Notes: generated by a model not told the origin, from the sequence alone. DNA of 64,000 bases from Tumebacillus_A lipolyticus (GCF_042682745.1 NZ_JBHUIO010000011.1:186001-250000); one strand, 5' to 3'. Shown: positions 15,194-24,296, numbered from the stretch's first letter. A program made the numbers and translations.

Positions 15194-16384
15194 ATGTACA
15201 TACAGGAGCTGTTTGAATTGCACGGGCAAACCCCGACTCTTGTCGAGCTGGAAGATCTCGCAGCTCGCGAGGATTCCCACTTCGAACTGCACAGCACCAA
15301 GCCGATTCGCTTTTCTGTCTATCTGCGACCGGAGCAGATCGAGCGCGTGAGCGCGCTCTTTGTCGAGCAAGGCTGTATCCGCATTCACTCGACCGAGCTG
15401 ATCACCAAGCCAGCGCCAAAGGACGGCGTGGTGCCCGATGAGTTTCACTCCACCTCCAACAAGCCGACCTTCATCTTCAGAGCGGGTGAGTGGGTTCCGG
15501 TGCAACGCCTCCGCATGGATGGCGTGATCACCTTTGAGAAAGATGGCACCCCGTTTTGCAACCTGATGCGCAAGGTCGTCGCCGGAGAAGAGGTGGTCGT
15601 CGGCCATAGCGGTGTGCGCATCGCTCTGCTCGACCTGCCCGTCAAAAGCGAAGAGGAGTTTGGCTTCATGCAGGGGGAGGTGTCTTCCGAACGGCAAAAT
15701 CCGGTGATCATCCGCAGGATCGCAAGCGAGATGAAACAGATTCGCGATGCCGGAGGGCGCATCGTGTTTGTCGCAGGTCCTGGCATCGTCCATACGGGAG
15801 GTATGACCCCCTTTTGCGGACTGGTCGAGAAAGGATATGTACAAGCTCTGCTTTCCGGCAATGCGCTGGCGACGCACGATATTGAAAACGCGCTGTACAA
15901 CACATCGCTCGGCGTGAACACGCAGACGGCAGATGTGGTGCCCGGAGGCCATCGCCACCATCTGTCGGCGATCAACCGGATGCGCTTCCACGGCTCGATC
16001 GAAAACGCCGTCCGTGCCGGCGAGCTGCGCTCAGGCATCATGTACACGCTGGTCGAGCACGGCGTCCCCTTCGTGCTCGCCGGCTCAATCCGCGACGACG
16101 GCCCGCTGCCCGATACGGATATGGACTTGGAGCGGGCACAGGATCGCTATTCACAGCTCGTGCAAAACACCGACATGGTGATCATCATCTCGACCATGTT
16201 GCATGCGATCGGCACCGCCAACATGATCCCTGCCACCTGCCGAACGATCTGTGTCGACATCAACCCGGCGGTCGTCGCCAAGCTGAGCGATCGCGGCTCG
16301 ACCCAGACGATCGGCGTGGTCACCGACGCTGGCCTGTTTGTCGAACAGCTCAACCGCGAGCTCGAACTGTTCGAGGGCGGCTGA
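15194..16384 (+). CDS. TIGR00300-type enzyme, ornithine cyclodeaminase-like (LOR/SDH domain)
   Basis: A 396-residue protein of the family best known from Archaea as an ornithine cyclodeaminase. The N-terminal LOR/SDH region is about residues 1-100 (FELHSTKPIRFSVYLRP). The C-terminal nucleotide-binding part has VFVAGPGIVHTGG, GNALATHDIE and GSIRDDGPLPDTD. The same C-terminal module occurs in cyanobacterial AgrE/ArgZ. The enzyme would convert ornithine to proline plus ammonia with bound NAD, by family. AAGGAGG precedes the ATG at 15194. It is monocistronic, with no arginine or proline genes around it. Confidence 0.8.
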   Translation: MYIQELFELHGQTPTLVELEDLAAREDSHFELHSTKPIRFSVYLRPEQIERVSALFVEQGCIRIHSTELITKPAPKDGVVPDEFHSTSNKPTFIFRAGEWVPVQRLRMDGVITFEKDGTPFCNLMRKVVAGEEVVVGHSGVRIALLDLPVKSEEEFGFMQGEVSSERQNPVIIRRIASEMKQIRDAGGRIVFVAGPGIVHTGGMTPFCGLVEKGYVQALLSGNALATHDIENALYNTSLGVNTQTADVVPGGHRHHLSAINRMRFHGSIENAVRAGELRSGIMYTLVEHGVPFVLAGSIRDDGPLPDTDMDLERAQDRYSQLVQNTDMVIIISTMLHAIGTANMIPATCRTICVDINPAVVAKLSDRGSTQTIGVVTDAGLFVEQLNRELELFEGG

Positions 16385-16400
16385 TCCGCTGGAAAAATCG

Positions 16401-16431
16401 ACCCGGCATCTGATGCCGGGTTCTGTTTTTT
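16401..16431 (+). terminator. Rho-independent terminator
   Basis: A nine-bp stem (ACCCGGCAT/ATGCCGGGT) with a three-base loop is followed after four bases by six Ts. Confidence 0.88.
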
Positions 16432-16475
16432 GCGCTATACTTAGCAGAGAGAGACGCAGATAGGAGGAACTTCAC

Positions 16476-17066
16476 TTGTTGTCATTACTCGGGGGACTGC
16501 TGTTCCGCCCTCAAGAAACGCTCCACAAGATCTTGCAAAAACCGAACTTCGATTTGGCAAGCCGCCTTGTCAACGTCGTGATCGTGCTGCTGATGATCAA
16601 CCTGGCATTCTATTTTGCCACCGAACCGTATCTGGAAAAAACATTGGGGATCTACAAGTGGCTCGGCGTGCTGCTGTTGCCACCTCTTCAATATTTCCTG
16701 CAGCGCTTTTTGTTCGTGCTCACCTCAAGGCTTGGCCTGTTGATGTTCGCCGCCGACAGACTCCCCCTCGACCCGCAAGAACGAAAAGCCAAGTGGGAGA
16801 TGCTGAAGCGATTGTACCCGTTCACCTACTATCCAAGCGCCGTTTTAAGCGTCTTGGCCGCACCGCTCAGCCCGTCCTTCTTCTTGGTCTTTCTCGTGTT
16901 CTTAGGGTTGATATACATGTATCTGTTGCGCGTGTACTTCCTGAAGCAAGTGTTTGGCGTCTCCGGCAAAGTCGCGTTCTTCGGACCGCTGCTGGTCGAG
17001 CTGTTGATCTCGTTCGCCTTGACGGTGGTGATCATGATCATCTCGTTCGTCGTGATCACTCTGTTT
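16476..17066 (+). CDS. Yip1-like multi-pass membrane protein (3' end lost in assembly gap)
   Basis: The first 197 residues of a membrane protein with five hydrophobic helices (about residues 30-50, 62-82, 120-140, 142-160 and 172-195) and the opening GLLFRPQETLHKILQKPNF, typical of YIP1-family proteins. Function in bacteria is unknown. TTG at 16476 follows AGGAGG with 8-base spacing. A TATACT box lies about 40 bases upstream. The frame runs into undetermined bases, so the real C-terminus and any terminator are not visible. Confidence 0.7.
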
Positions 17067-17119
17067 NNNNNNNNNNNNNNNNNNNNNNNNNNNNNNNNNN
17101 NNNNNNNNNNNNNNNNNNN
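17067..17119. other. Assembly gap (53 N)
   Basis: Undetermined bases lie between the Yip1-like gene and the stop codon of icmF. They hide the end of the first gene and the expected convergent terminator. Confidence 1.
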
Positions 17120-17120
17120 C

Positions 17121-20100
17121 TTACATGTTGCGGCGGTATTGCCCGCCGACTTCGTAGAGCGCTTGGGTGATCTGACCGAGCGAGCACGTTTTGACCGTTT
17201 CCATCAGCTCGGCGAAGATGTTGCCGCCGTTCATCGCCGTCTGTTTCAGCGAGCGGATCGCCGCTTTGGCCGCCTCTTGGTGCTCCGCTTGGAAAGCGCA
17301 CAGGTTGTTGATCTGCAACTCTTTCTCCTCACGGGTCGCCCGGGCAAGCTCGATCTCAGGCGCTTCGTAGTCATCCGCCAGCGTCTTCGGATTGAGGAAC
17401 GTGTTCACGCCGATGATCGGGAGCGAACCGTCATGCTTCTTGTGCTCGTAATACATCGATTCCTCTTGGATCTTGCCGCGTTGGTACTGCGTTTCCATCG
17501 CGCCGAGCACGCCGCCGCGATCGGAGATGCGCTGGAACTCCTGCAGAACCGCCTCTTCGACCAGATCGGTCAACTCCTCGACGATAAACGAACCCTGCAC
17601 CGGGTTTTCGTTCTTCAACAGACCGTATTCTTTGGTCAGGATCATCTGGATCGCCATCGCGCGGCGCACCGATTCTTCTGTCGGCGTGGTGATCGCTTCA
17701 TCGTAGGCGTTGGTGTGGAGCGAGTTGCAGTTGTCCTGCAAGGCGAGCAGCGCTTGCAAGGTGGTGCGGATGTCGTTAAAATCGATCTCTTGCGCATGCA
17801 GCGAGCGACCAGATGTCTGCACATGGTACTTGAGCTTTTGCGAGCGATCGTTGCCCTCGTACTTGTTCTTGATCGCCGTCGCCCAGATGCGGCGTGCGAC
17901 GCGCCCGATCACCGTGTACTCCGGGTCCATGCCGTTGGAGAAGAAGAACGACAGGTTCGGTGCAAAATCATCGATGTGCATCCCGCGGCTCAAATAGTAT
18001 TCCACGTAGGTGAACGCGTTCGCCAGCGTGAACGCCAATTGTGAGATCGGGTTGGCACCCGCTTCGGCGATATGATAGCCGGAGATGGAGACCGAGTAGT
18101 AGTTGCGAACTTTGTGATCGATAAAATATTGCTGGATGTCGCCCATCAAGCGCAAGGCGAACTCGGTCGAGAAGATGCAGGTGTTCTGACCTTGGTCCTC
18201 TTTCAAAATGTCTGCCTGCACCGTGCCGCGCACGGTGGCCAGCGTGTACGCTTTGATCTGCTCCGCCTCTTCTGCGGTGGGCTGGCGACCATTTTTCTCT
18301 GCAAACTTGGCCGTTTGCTGCTCGACAGCCGTGTTCATGTACATCGCCAAGATCATCGGCGCCGGGCCGTTGATCGTCATCGAGACCGAGGTGGAAGGCG
18401 CGCACAGGTCGAATCCGGCATACAGCTTCTTCATGTCTTCCAGCGTGCAGATCGAGACGCCAGATTCGCCGATCTTGCCGTAGATGTCCGGGCGATAGTC
18501 AGGATCTTCCCCGTAGAGAGTCACCGAGTCGAACGCGGTGGACAGACGCTTCGCATCATCGTTTTTGGACAGGAAGTGGAAGCGGCGGTTGGTGCGCTCC
18601 GGCGTCCCTTCACCAGCAAACTGTCGCTTCGGGTCCTCTCCCTCGCGCTTGAACGGGAACACGCCCGCTGTGTACGGGAACTCGCCAGGCACGTTTTCGC
18701 TCATCAGCCAGCGCAGCAGATCGCCCCAGTCTTCATATTTGGGCAAGGCGACTTTCGGGATCTTGGTGCCGGAAAGCGATTCGGTGTACAGCGTGGTACG
18801 AATCTCCTTGTCGCGGATCTTGGTGATAAACTCGTCCGCCGTGTACAGCTCTTTCAGCTGTGGCCAGTGCTGAATCAGCCGCTTCGCCTCCGGATGCAAT
18901 TGACCATCGAAATGCTCGATCTGCGCATCGAGCGCCGCCAGCATCCCCGCATCGGCGGTGAACAGCTCCCGCACGCCCTTCAGCTGGAACAGCTTGCGCG
19001 CGATCATCGCCTGCGCGTCTGTAAACTTCTTGTAGTCGCGAACCGCGCCGACGATCTCCCCGAGGTACTGAATGCGCTCCGGCGGAATGATGTAGTTCTT
19101 CTTGGAGATGCCCTCTTTCACATCCAGGCTGGATACCCAGTTCTGACCGGCCTTCTCGTTGATCGCGCTGATCAGCGCACGGTAGAGCACGTTGGTGCCC
19201 GGATCGTTAAACTGGCTGGCGATCGTGCCGTAGACGGGCATCTCCTCCGCCGGCTTGTCAAACAGGTTGTGGTTGCGCTGGTATTGTTTTTTCACGTCGC
19301 GGAGCGCATCTTGCGATCCTTTGCGCTCAAATTTGTTGATCGCCACCAGATCGGCAAAATCGAGCATGTCGATCTTCTCCAGCTGCGACGGCGCGCCAAA
19401 CTCGGAGGTCATCACGTACAGCGACAGGTCGGTGACCTTGGTGATCTCCGCATCCCCTTGGCCGATCCCTGACGTTTCCACGATGATCAGGTCATAGCCT
19501 GCCACCTTGACCACATCGATCGCTTCCTTGATCGCAGCAGACAGCTCGGAGCGAGATTCGCGGGTCGCCAGCGAGCGCATGTAGACGCGCGAATTGTTGA
19601 TCGCGTTCATCCGAATGCGGTCGCCCAGGAGTGCGCCACCCGTCTTTTGCTTCGACGGATCGACCGACAGGATCGCGATCGTCTTGTCTTCAAAATCGTT
19701 GAGAAAACGACGAACCAGTTCGTCTGTCAGCGACGATTTCCCCGCGCCACCGGTGCCGGTGATCCCGACGACCGGCACGTGCTGCACCTGCTCGCGGATG
19801 GTGCTGAGCAGCTGTTCGTGCGTCGCGTCGCGGTTGTAGACCGCCTCTTCCGCCACCGTGATCAGCTTGGCGATCGACAGCGCATTTTTCTCCTTCAGCT
19901 TGGCAAGCTCCGCTTCCGCATCTTTTGCAGTCGGGAAGTCGGAGCTCTCAAGCATGTGGTTGATCATGCCTTGCAGGCCCATGCGCCGACCGTCCTCTGG
20001 CGAATAGATCTTGGCGATCCCATAGCTTTCGAGGTCGCGAATCTCCTCTGGGACGATAACGCCGCCGCCGCCGCCGAAGATCTTCACGTGCGAGGCACCG

Positions 20101-20366
20101 CGCTCTTTGAGCAGATCGTAGATGTATTTGAAAAACTCGACATGTCCGCCCTGATACGAGGAGATCGCAATCCCCTGCGCATCTTCCTGCACAGCCGCGT
20201 TGACGATCTCTTCTGCCGAGCGGTTGTGCCCGAGGTGAATCACTTCTGCGCCAGACGCTTGCAGGATGCGGCGCATGATGTTGATCGACGCGTCATGCCC
20301 GTCAAACAGAGCGGAGGAGGTGACAAAGCGAATCTTGTGCTTCGGGCGATAGATGGTCGTTTCCAT
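17121..20366 (-). CDS. icmF: Fused isobutyryl-CoA mutase (B12-dependent) with G-protein chaperone
   Basis: This 1081-residue protein is complete despite the neighbouring gap. The order is the IcmF order: an N-terminal cobalamin-binding domain (FDGHD at about residues 22-26, then GGGGGVIVPEEI), a MeaI-type GTPase (Walker A GTGGAGKSS near residue 205), a linker, and the mutase barrel. The positions that select substrate carry Phe (RQFAGEG) and Gln (GQNTC), as in isobutyryl-CoA mutases. Methylmalonyl-CoA mutase has Tyr and Arg there. It interconverts isobutyryl-CoA and n-butyryl-CoA in branched-chain catabolism. The ATG at 20366 lies 3 bases after tetR, so the two are co-transcribed. Confidence 0.93.
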   Translation of the reverse strand: METTIYRPKHKIRFVTSSALFDGHDASINIMRRILQASGAEVIHLGHNRSAEEIVNAAVQEDAQGIAISSYQGGHVEFFKYIYDLLKERGASHVKIFGGGGGVIVPEEIRDLESYGIAKIYSPEDGRRMGLQGMINHMLESSDFPTAKDAEAELAKLKEKNALSIAKLITVAEEAVYNRDATHEQLLSTIREQVQHVPVVGITGTGGAGKSSLTDELVRRFLNDFEDKTIAILSVDPSKQKTGGALLGDRIRMNAINNSRVYMRSLATRESRSELSAAIKEAIDVVKVAGYDLIIVETSGIGQGDAEITKVTDLSLYVMTSEFGAPSQLEKIDMLDFADLVAINKFERKGSQDALRDVKKQYQRNHNLFDKPAEEMPVYGTIASQFNDPGTNVLYRALISAINEKAGQNWVSSLDVKEGISKKNYIIPPERIQYLGEIVGAVRDYKKFTDAQAMIARKLFQLKGVRELFTADAGMLAALDAQIEHFDGQLHPEAKRLIQHWPQLKELYTADEFITKIRDKEIRTTLYTESLSGTKIPKVALPKYEDWGDLLRWLMSENVPGEFPYTAGVFPFKREGEDPKRQFAGEGTPERTNRRFHFLSKNDDAKRLSTAFDSVTLYGEDPDYRPDIYGKIGESGVSICTLEDMKKLYAGFDLCAPSTSVSMTINGPAPMILAMYMNTAVEQQTAKFAEKNGRQPTAEEAEQIKAYTLATVRGTVQADILKEDQGQNTCIFSTEFALRLMGDIQQYFIDHKVRNYYSVSISGYHIAEAGANPISQLAFTLANAFTYVEYYLSRGMHIDDFAPNLSFFFSNGMDPEYTVIGRVARRIWATAIKNKYEGNDRSQKLKYHVQTSGRSLHAQEIDFNDIRTTLQALLALQDNCNSLHTNAYDEAITTPTEESVRRAMAIQMILTKEYGLLKNENPVQGSFIVEELTDLVEEAVLQEFQRISDRGGVLGAMETQYQRGKIQEESMYYEHKKHDGSLPIIGVNTFLNPKTLADDYEAPEIELARATREEKELQINNLCAFQAEHQEAAKAAIRSLKQTAMNGGNIFAELMETVKTCSLGQITQALYEVGGQYRRNM

Positions 20367-20369
20367 ATC

Positions 20370-21032
20370 TTAAAATTCCCCTTTCTCATGTCCCGTTCGC
20401 AAAGGCGAAGGGCAGATCTCTTGGAGCAACAAAGAGGTCTGTTTTTCCGTATATTGCTCAAGCGTATAATCGCGGCGCAGCGCCCAGCGGCGAAATGTCC
20501 ACATCTGGCCGAGGATCACGATGTTGTGCGCGAACAGCTTCACGCTGTCAGCTGCCAGCGACAGCGAACCGTCCGCTCGTCCTCGCTCTAAGATGTTGAC
20601 GAAGAGATGGGTGATCTCCTCCTCTTGGCGCAGCACCAACTTCAATTGATCGGGAGGCAACGATTTTGTTTCCTGATAGATCAGCAACACATAGTCCTGC
20701 AAATCGTCCACGCAGGCAAAAAAATGGCGAACGCTCGCGACGAGCAGCTCACGTCCCCGCTCTTTGCCGCCCATCACATCGTCGAGCCGCTGTTTCATCT
20801 CGCCGTGGATGTACGCGCAGACCAGGTAGAGAACGTCCTCTTTCGAATGCACATACTCATAGAGCGTTCCGATGCCCAGACCGCTCGCCTTGGCGATCTC
20901 GCGAGTTGTCGTCTTGTGGAACCCCTTTTCCACGAACAGATCGACGGCCGCCTTGACGATCTGCCTGCGCCGCTGCTCGACCAGTTGCGGGTCAGAAACG
21001 CGGGTAGGAATCGGTTTGGATTCGTCTGTCAT
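20370..21032 (-). CDS. TetR-family regulator of the icmF operon
   Basis: A 220-residue TetR protein. The helix-turn-helix (TTREIAKASGLGIGTLYEYV) is at about residues 37-56, followed by an all-helical ligand domain. The C-terminal Trp/Arg-rich helix (QMWTFRRWALRRDYTLEQY) is like that of the acyl-CoA-binding FadR/YsiA group. The ATG at 21032 follows GAGGTG. A palindrome 21 bases upstream fits autoregulation. The likely ligand is an acyl-CoA of the IcmF pathway. This is inferred from the family and the operon, not shown. Confidence 0.85.
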   Translation of the reverse strand: MTDESKPIPTRVSDPQLVEQRRRQIVKAAVDLFVEKGFHKTTTREIAKASGLGIGTLYEYVHSKEDVLYLVCAYIHGEMKQRLDDVMGGKERGRELLVASVRHFFACVDDLQDYVLLIYQETKSLPPDQLKLVLRQEEEITHLFVNILERGRADGSLSLAADSVKLFAHNIVILGQMWTFRRWALRRDYTLEQYTEKQTSLLLQEICPSPLRTGHEKGEF

Positions 21033-21052
21033 CTCACACCTCACTTCAACTG

Positions 21053-21070
21053 ACTGAGCGCTCGCTCGGT
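21053..21070. promoter_or_regulatory. Operator-like palindrome of tetR-icmF
   Basis: ACTGAGCG-CT-CGCTCGGT has 8-bp arms with one mismatch. It lies between the tetR start and a possible -10 element, the usual place for a TetR operator. A related half-site, AATGAGCGAATGA, occurs 45 bases further upstream. Confidence 0.6.
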
Positions 21071-21124
21071 TTGGTTATAGATTCAGTTTATTCGTTTTTC
21101 AGCAGTCTCGTCAATGAGCGAATG

Positions 21125-21155
21125 AAAAAAAGAGCGGATCGAGATCCGCTCTTTT
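21125..21155 (-). terminator. Rho-independent terminator
   Basis: An 11-bp stem (21130-21140 with 21143-21153) has seven Ts after it on the minus strand. It ends the lipoprotein gene at 21182. Confidence 0.85.
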
Positions 21156-21181
21156 CACATATCTTATGATCTTATCGGTGA

Positions 21182-21772
21182 CTACTTCGCCAGGGTGCCT
21201 TCTTTGCCTACAATCTTATAAGAGTTGCCTTCTTTTTTCAGCTTGTAGGTCAGGCCTTTAAAGGTCAGCGTGTAGGTATCGTCTTTCGACTCAACTTTCG
21301 CATCTTCGTACTTCGAAGCAGCGGTCAGAGCGTTCGCACGGATCTTCTCCGCTTGTGCGATCACAGTTTCCGGAGTGAATTTCTTTTTGCCTTGAGTAGC
21401 AAGAGCTTCGATCGCCTTGTTCGCCTTTTCGAGCGCCGCCTGGTCGCCGAGGAGTGCGGTGTATTCTTTTTCAATCACAGCAGCATCCCAATAGGTGCCC
21501 AAGAATTTCAAGGACTCCTCTTTAGACTTTGCAGGTTTCATGAAGGATACTTCTTTGCCGTCTACCAGACCTTTTACAGCCGCGAATTGGGATTCCAATT
21601 TTTCTTCTGCGATAACCGCAGCTGCGAATACAGCCTTGTTCACTTTTTCGGTATCTTCTTTTGGTTGCTCCGCTTTCGGAGTGTCAGTTGTTTTAGAATC
21701 GCCGCAACCTACACCAGCAACAACAGTCGTTGCGAAAACAGCAGCAAGAAGAAGTTTCGAGAACTTTTTCAT
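21182..21772 (-). CDS. Hypothetical lipoprotein
   Basis: A 196-residue exported protein. The signal peptide MKKFSKLLLAAVFATTVVAGVGC ends in a lipobox with the modified Cys at residue 23. A Thr/Pro/Lys/Glu-rich linker and then a helical domain follow. The C-terminal beta segment (DTYTLTFKGLTYKLKKEGNSYKIV) looks like a small sheet domain. I do not recognise the family. It has its own promoter and terminator. The base composition is a little lower in GC than in neighbouring genes. Confidence 0.8.
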   Translation of the reverse strand: MKKFSKLLLAAVFATTVVAGVGCGDSKTTDTPKAEQPKEDTEKVNKAVFAAAVIAEEKLESQFAAVKGLVDGKEVSFMKPAKSKEESLKFLGTYWDAAVIEKEYTALLGDQAALEKANKAIEALATQGKKKFTPETVIAQAEKIRANALTAASKYEDAKVESKDDTYTLTFKGLTYKLKKEGNSYKIVGKEGTLAK

Positions 21773-21857
21773 ACTAAATATTCCCCCTTTTCAGGCAAGA
21801 GTGTATCACAAAAATCTTACAATTGGGAATAGGGAGAGGAAATCTCGCAATATTCTG

Positions 21858-21886
21858 ATTATACTTTATTATTCACATCTTTTGAA
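21858..21886 (-). promoter_or_regulatory. Promoter of the lipoprotein gene
   Basis: On the minus strand TTCAAA (21881-21886), a 17-base spacer and a perfect TATAAT (21858-21863) predict a leader of about 80 bases. The remaining gap up to 22057 holds nothing I can identify. Confidence 0.5.
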
Positions 21887-22057
21887 TATATATGCGGTTT
21901 TTATTCATTTCCTTCGTGTACAGGAGGAAGTCTAGCACTGCAGTCGGCTAAACTCCCCCTTGAAGGACTTGCAAAACCTACTAATATTTAGAAATTCTAG
22001 CGGGATATATGCCTATTCAGCGCTGAATAAACTTTGTATCATTCTGCCCTGAAAATA

Positions 22058-22279
22058 TTAGCGAAGTTTCTCTCCGCCCGCCTCCAGATACGCTCGGCGC
22101 AACGCCAACTTGTACTTTTGGAACTCGGCCGACTCAAGGTGCTTGCCCTCATAGAGATCATCGAGCTCCAGATCCATCATCACGATGTCATCGAGCGGGC
22201 TGCCCGTGTAGACGATGATCGCAAACCGCTTGAGATACTCGCGCACTTTCATCAGCTCTTGGTGCGTGTTCAAGTTCAT
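22058..22279 (-). CDS. yqgQ: YqgQ-family (DUF910) small protein
   Basis: A 73-residue protein matching YqgQ in pattern: a helix, the motif YTGSPLDDIVMMDLELDDLYEG and a final helix rich in Lys/Arg. Family members are found across Bacillus next to glucokinase genes, but the biochemical role is unknown. The ATG at 22279 follows GAGAGGAGG. The gene starts 19 bases after the preceding gene at 22299-22733, so the two form an operon. Confidence 0.75.
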   Translation of the reverse strand: MNLNTHQELMKVREYLKRFAIIVYTGSPLDDIVMMDLELDDLYEGKHLESAEFQKYKLALRRAYLEAGGEKLR

Positions 22280-22298
22280 CTTCGCCGCCTCCTCTCGC

Positions 22299-22733
22299 TC
22301 AGGGCTGGGGCACCGGAAATTGGAGCTTGCCAACCTCGCGGATCTTCATGATCTCTTCGACTTCTTTCTGATGGGACAGGATGATCGTGCGGAAGACGAT
22401 CCCCGCTCGCCCGTTCGATTCGATGCCGTACAGGTCGAGCACGCTGCCGATCAGCACGGTCGACTCATCGCCGATATAGACAGACTGGATCAGGCTGAGC
22501 ACCGCCTCGATCACCGCTTCTGCTCCTTGAGCGCGCAGATCTTGGCTCACCTCATCGAGATAGCAGAGCAGATCGACGATGCCGAAGCGCTCCCCCTCGT
22601 GCTCAAACTGATACTTCCCCTCGACCGGATGGGGAAGCAGTCTGCTCGGGCTCCACATCGCGCCCATCAACGCTTGATCAAACAGAACCTTGCCATCTTG
22701 AAACGTCACTTCCACATTGACTTGATCGCTCAT
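22299..22733 (-). CDS. Hypothetical 144-residue protein upstream of yqgQ
   Basis: A soluble acidic protein that I do not recognise. The first part (VEVTFQDGKVLFDQALMGAMW) reads like beta strands and a loop. The middle is a helical stretch (LLCYLDEVSQDLRAQGAEAV) and the end is basic/hydrophobic with a Pro-rich tail (FPVPQP). It is the first gene of a two-gene unit with yqgQ. Confidence 0.7.
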   Translation of the reverse strand: MSDQVNVEVTFQDGKVLFDQALMGAMWSPSRLLPHPVEGKYQFEHEGERFGIVDLLCYLDEVSQDLRAQGAEAVIEAVLSLIQSVYIGDESTVLIGSVLDLYGIESNGRAGIVFRTIILSHQKEVEEIMKIREVGKLQFPVPQP

Positions 22734-22831
22734 TTTGTTCGCTCCGTTCCTGTGCTGAAGTCCTGGTTATTATACCACAAAAACCCGGATCTGCCGCCCG
22801 CTCTGCGGGCAGAATCGAGCGAAACCTAATA

Positions 22832-22860
22832 TTGGAATTTTGGCAAATCCATAGTATAGT
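22832..22860 (+). promoter_or_regulatory. Promoter of the gene at 22914
   Basis: TTGGAA (22832-22837), a 17-base spacer and TATAGT (22855-22860) are followed by a GGAGGT ribosome binding site and ATG at 22914. Confidence 0.55.
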
Positions 22861-22913
22861 TAGATAGATAGGGAATAGGGGGACGAATTACGTCTGGATG
22901 GAGGTCGAACACG

Positions 22914-23324
22914 ATGAGCGGGGGAAGGTTTGTCTATCAATTTGATCTTTTCGATCAAGGGCTGGTGCTGTTTTTGCTGTTGATTCCGGTCATGCTGTTT
23001 TTAGGATACCATCTGGCCAAGCTCGCTTACGGAGATCGCGTACAGGCAGATCCGACCGATGTGGTGGTCATGCCACCCGATCTGATCTGGATGAACTACA
23101 CGCACGATCTCGATGTGATCGTCGAGATCACGCGCGCTGTCATCCAGGTTCGGCAAGAACCTCCGGTGACCTATCAACAGATCAAACCATATCTCGAATC
23201 GTACGATGCTCATAAAGTCGCCCAGTTGGTCGGCGTGTTTCATGTCTATCGCGAAGCGGAGATTCGCGAGTATCTCAACACCGTTCATCACAAGACGGCG
23301 CAAGCACAAGCTCAGCAGCAATAG
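22914..23324 (+). CDS. Hypothetical single-pass membrane protein
   Basis: A 136-residue protein with one membrane helix (about residues 15-36). A cytoplasmic or outer helical domain follows (VTYQQIKPYLESYDAHKVAQLVGVFHVYREAEI), and the tail is a Gln/Ala repeat (AQAQAQQQ). I do not recognise the family. GGAGGT lies 8 bases before the ATG. It is followed after 35 bases by the UbiA gene on the same strand and is probably co-transcribed with it. Confidence 0.7.
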   Translation: MSGGRFVYQFDLFDQGLVLFLLLIPVMLFLGYHLAKLAYGDRVQADPTDVVVMPPDLIWMNYTHDLDVIVEITRAVIQVRQEPPVTYQQIKPYLESYDAHKVAQLVGVFHVYREAEIREYLNTVHHKTAQAQAQQQ

Positions 23325-23359
23325 CGCCGCAACGTGATCGGAGAGAAAGGAACGTACCT

Positions 23360-24283
23360 ATGCCTGCGTCAGCCAAAATGACTCGCCCTTCTAAACTGCA
23401 AATCTGGCTCCGCGCAGTGCGTTCTCGCTCCTTGATCGGCACGATCATCCCCGTCTTGCTCGGCGGCGGGTTCGCCCTGATCGACCGCGGCTTTGAAGGC
23501 TGGACGTTCTTGGCGACGCTGATCGTCGTCATTCTGGTACAGGCGGGGAGCTACCTGTTCAACGACTATTTTGACCATCACAAGGGCGCCGATGACGAAA
23601 CGTCGCTCACCCCGGCCAACCCGCTTCGATCCGGCTGGCTCACACCCGCCCAAGTCTATTTCGGAGGGTGGGTCTGCTTCGCGATCGCCGCCCTCGTCGG
23701 CGGATACATCGTCTCGGTCGGCGGCTGGACCATCCTGATCTTCGGCGCGATCGGGCTGTTGCTCGGCTATCTGTACACCGGCACCCGCTTCGCACTCGCC
23801 TATCACGGCCTCGGCGAGCTTGCCGTGTTTGTCGTCATGGGCCCGCTGATCGTGGTCGGCACCTATTACGCGATGGTCAAGATCCTCTACGGGCATGTGA
23901 TCTTGAACGCCATCCCCTTTGGGCTGCTGGCGGCGGCCGCTCTGCACGCCAAAAATTTGCGCGACTTGCACCATGATCAGCAGATCGGCAAGCGGACGCT
24001 GGCCACGATCCTCGGGACCAGAAAAGCGAAGTGGGAGCACTACACGCTGCTTGCGCTCAGCTACCTGACGATGATCGCCATCTGGTTGCTCGGTTACACG
24101 CCAATCACTTCGCTGCTCACGTTGATCACGCTGCCGATCGCTTGGAAGACAGTGCAGATCATCGCCAAGACGAGCGACCCTGTGGAGCTCAACCTCGGGC
24201 TCGGGCTGTCCGCACTGTTGCAGTTGCTATTCGGCATCTTGAACGTATTTGGCATCTTTCTCTACTACTTCTTACAAATCTAA
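23360..24283 (+). CDS. UbiA-family prenyltransferase, MenA-like
   Basis: A 307-residue integral membrane protein with about nine helices. Both Asp-rich motifs of the family are present: NDYFDHHKGAD (about residues 66-76), which binds the Mg-diphosphate, and NLRDLHHDQQIGKRT (about residues 196-210). Sequence style is that of 1,4-dihydroxy-2-naphthoate prenyltransferase (menaquinone synthesis). Other UbiA substrates cannot be excluded, because no men genes adjoin it. A GGAGAGAAAGGA site precedes the ATG. Confidence 0.82.
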   Translation: MPASAKMTRPSKLQIWLRAVRSRSLIGTIIPVLLGGGFALIDRGFEGWTFLATLIVVILVQAGSYLFNDYFDHHKGADDETSLTPANPLRSGWLTPAQVYFGGWVCFAIAALVGGYIVSVGGWTILIFGAIGLLLGYLYTGTRFALAYHGLGELAVFVVMGPLIVVGTYYAMVKILYGHVILNAIPFGLLAAAALHAKNLRDLHHDQQIGKRTLATILGTRKAKWEHYTLLALSYLTMIAIWLLGYTPITSLLTLITLPIAWKTVQIIAKTSDPVELNLGLGLSALLQLLFGILNVFGIFLYYFLQI

Positions 24284-24296
24284 TTCTTGCAAATCT

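Noticed and set aside
16476..18044. Plus-strand frame that passes through the N gap into icmF antisense
   Set aside because: The continuity across undetermined bases is artificial. Beyond the gap it is antisense to icmF.
21900..22040. AGGAGG-like sequence near 21921 as a start of a plus-strand gene
   Set aside because: No start codon at a proper distance opens a frame longer than a few codons.
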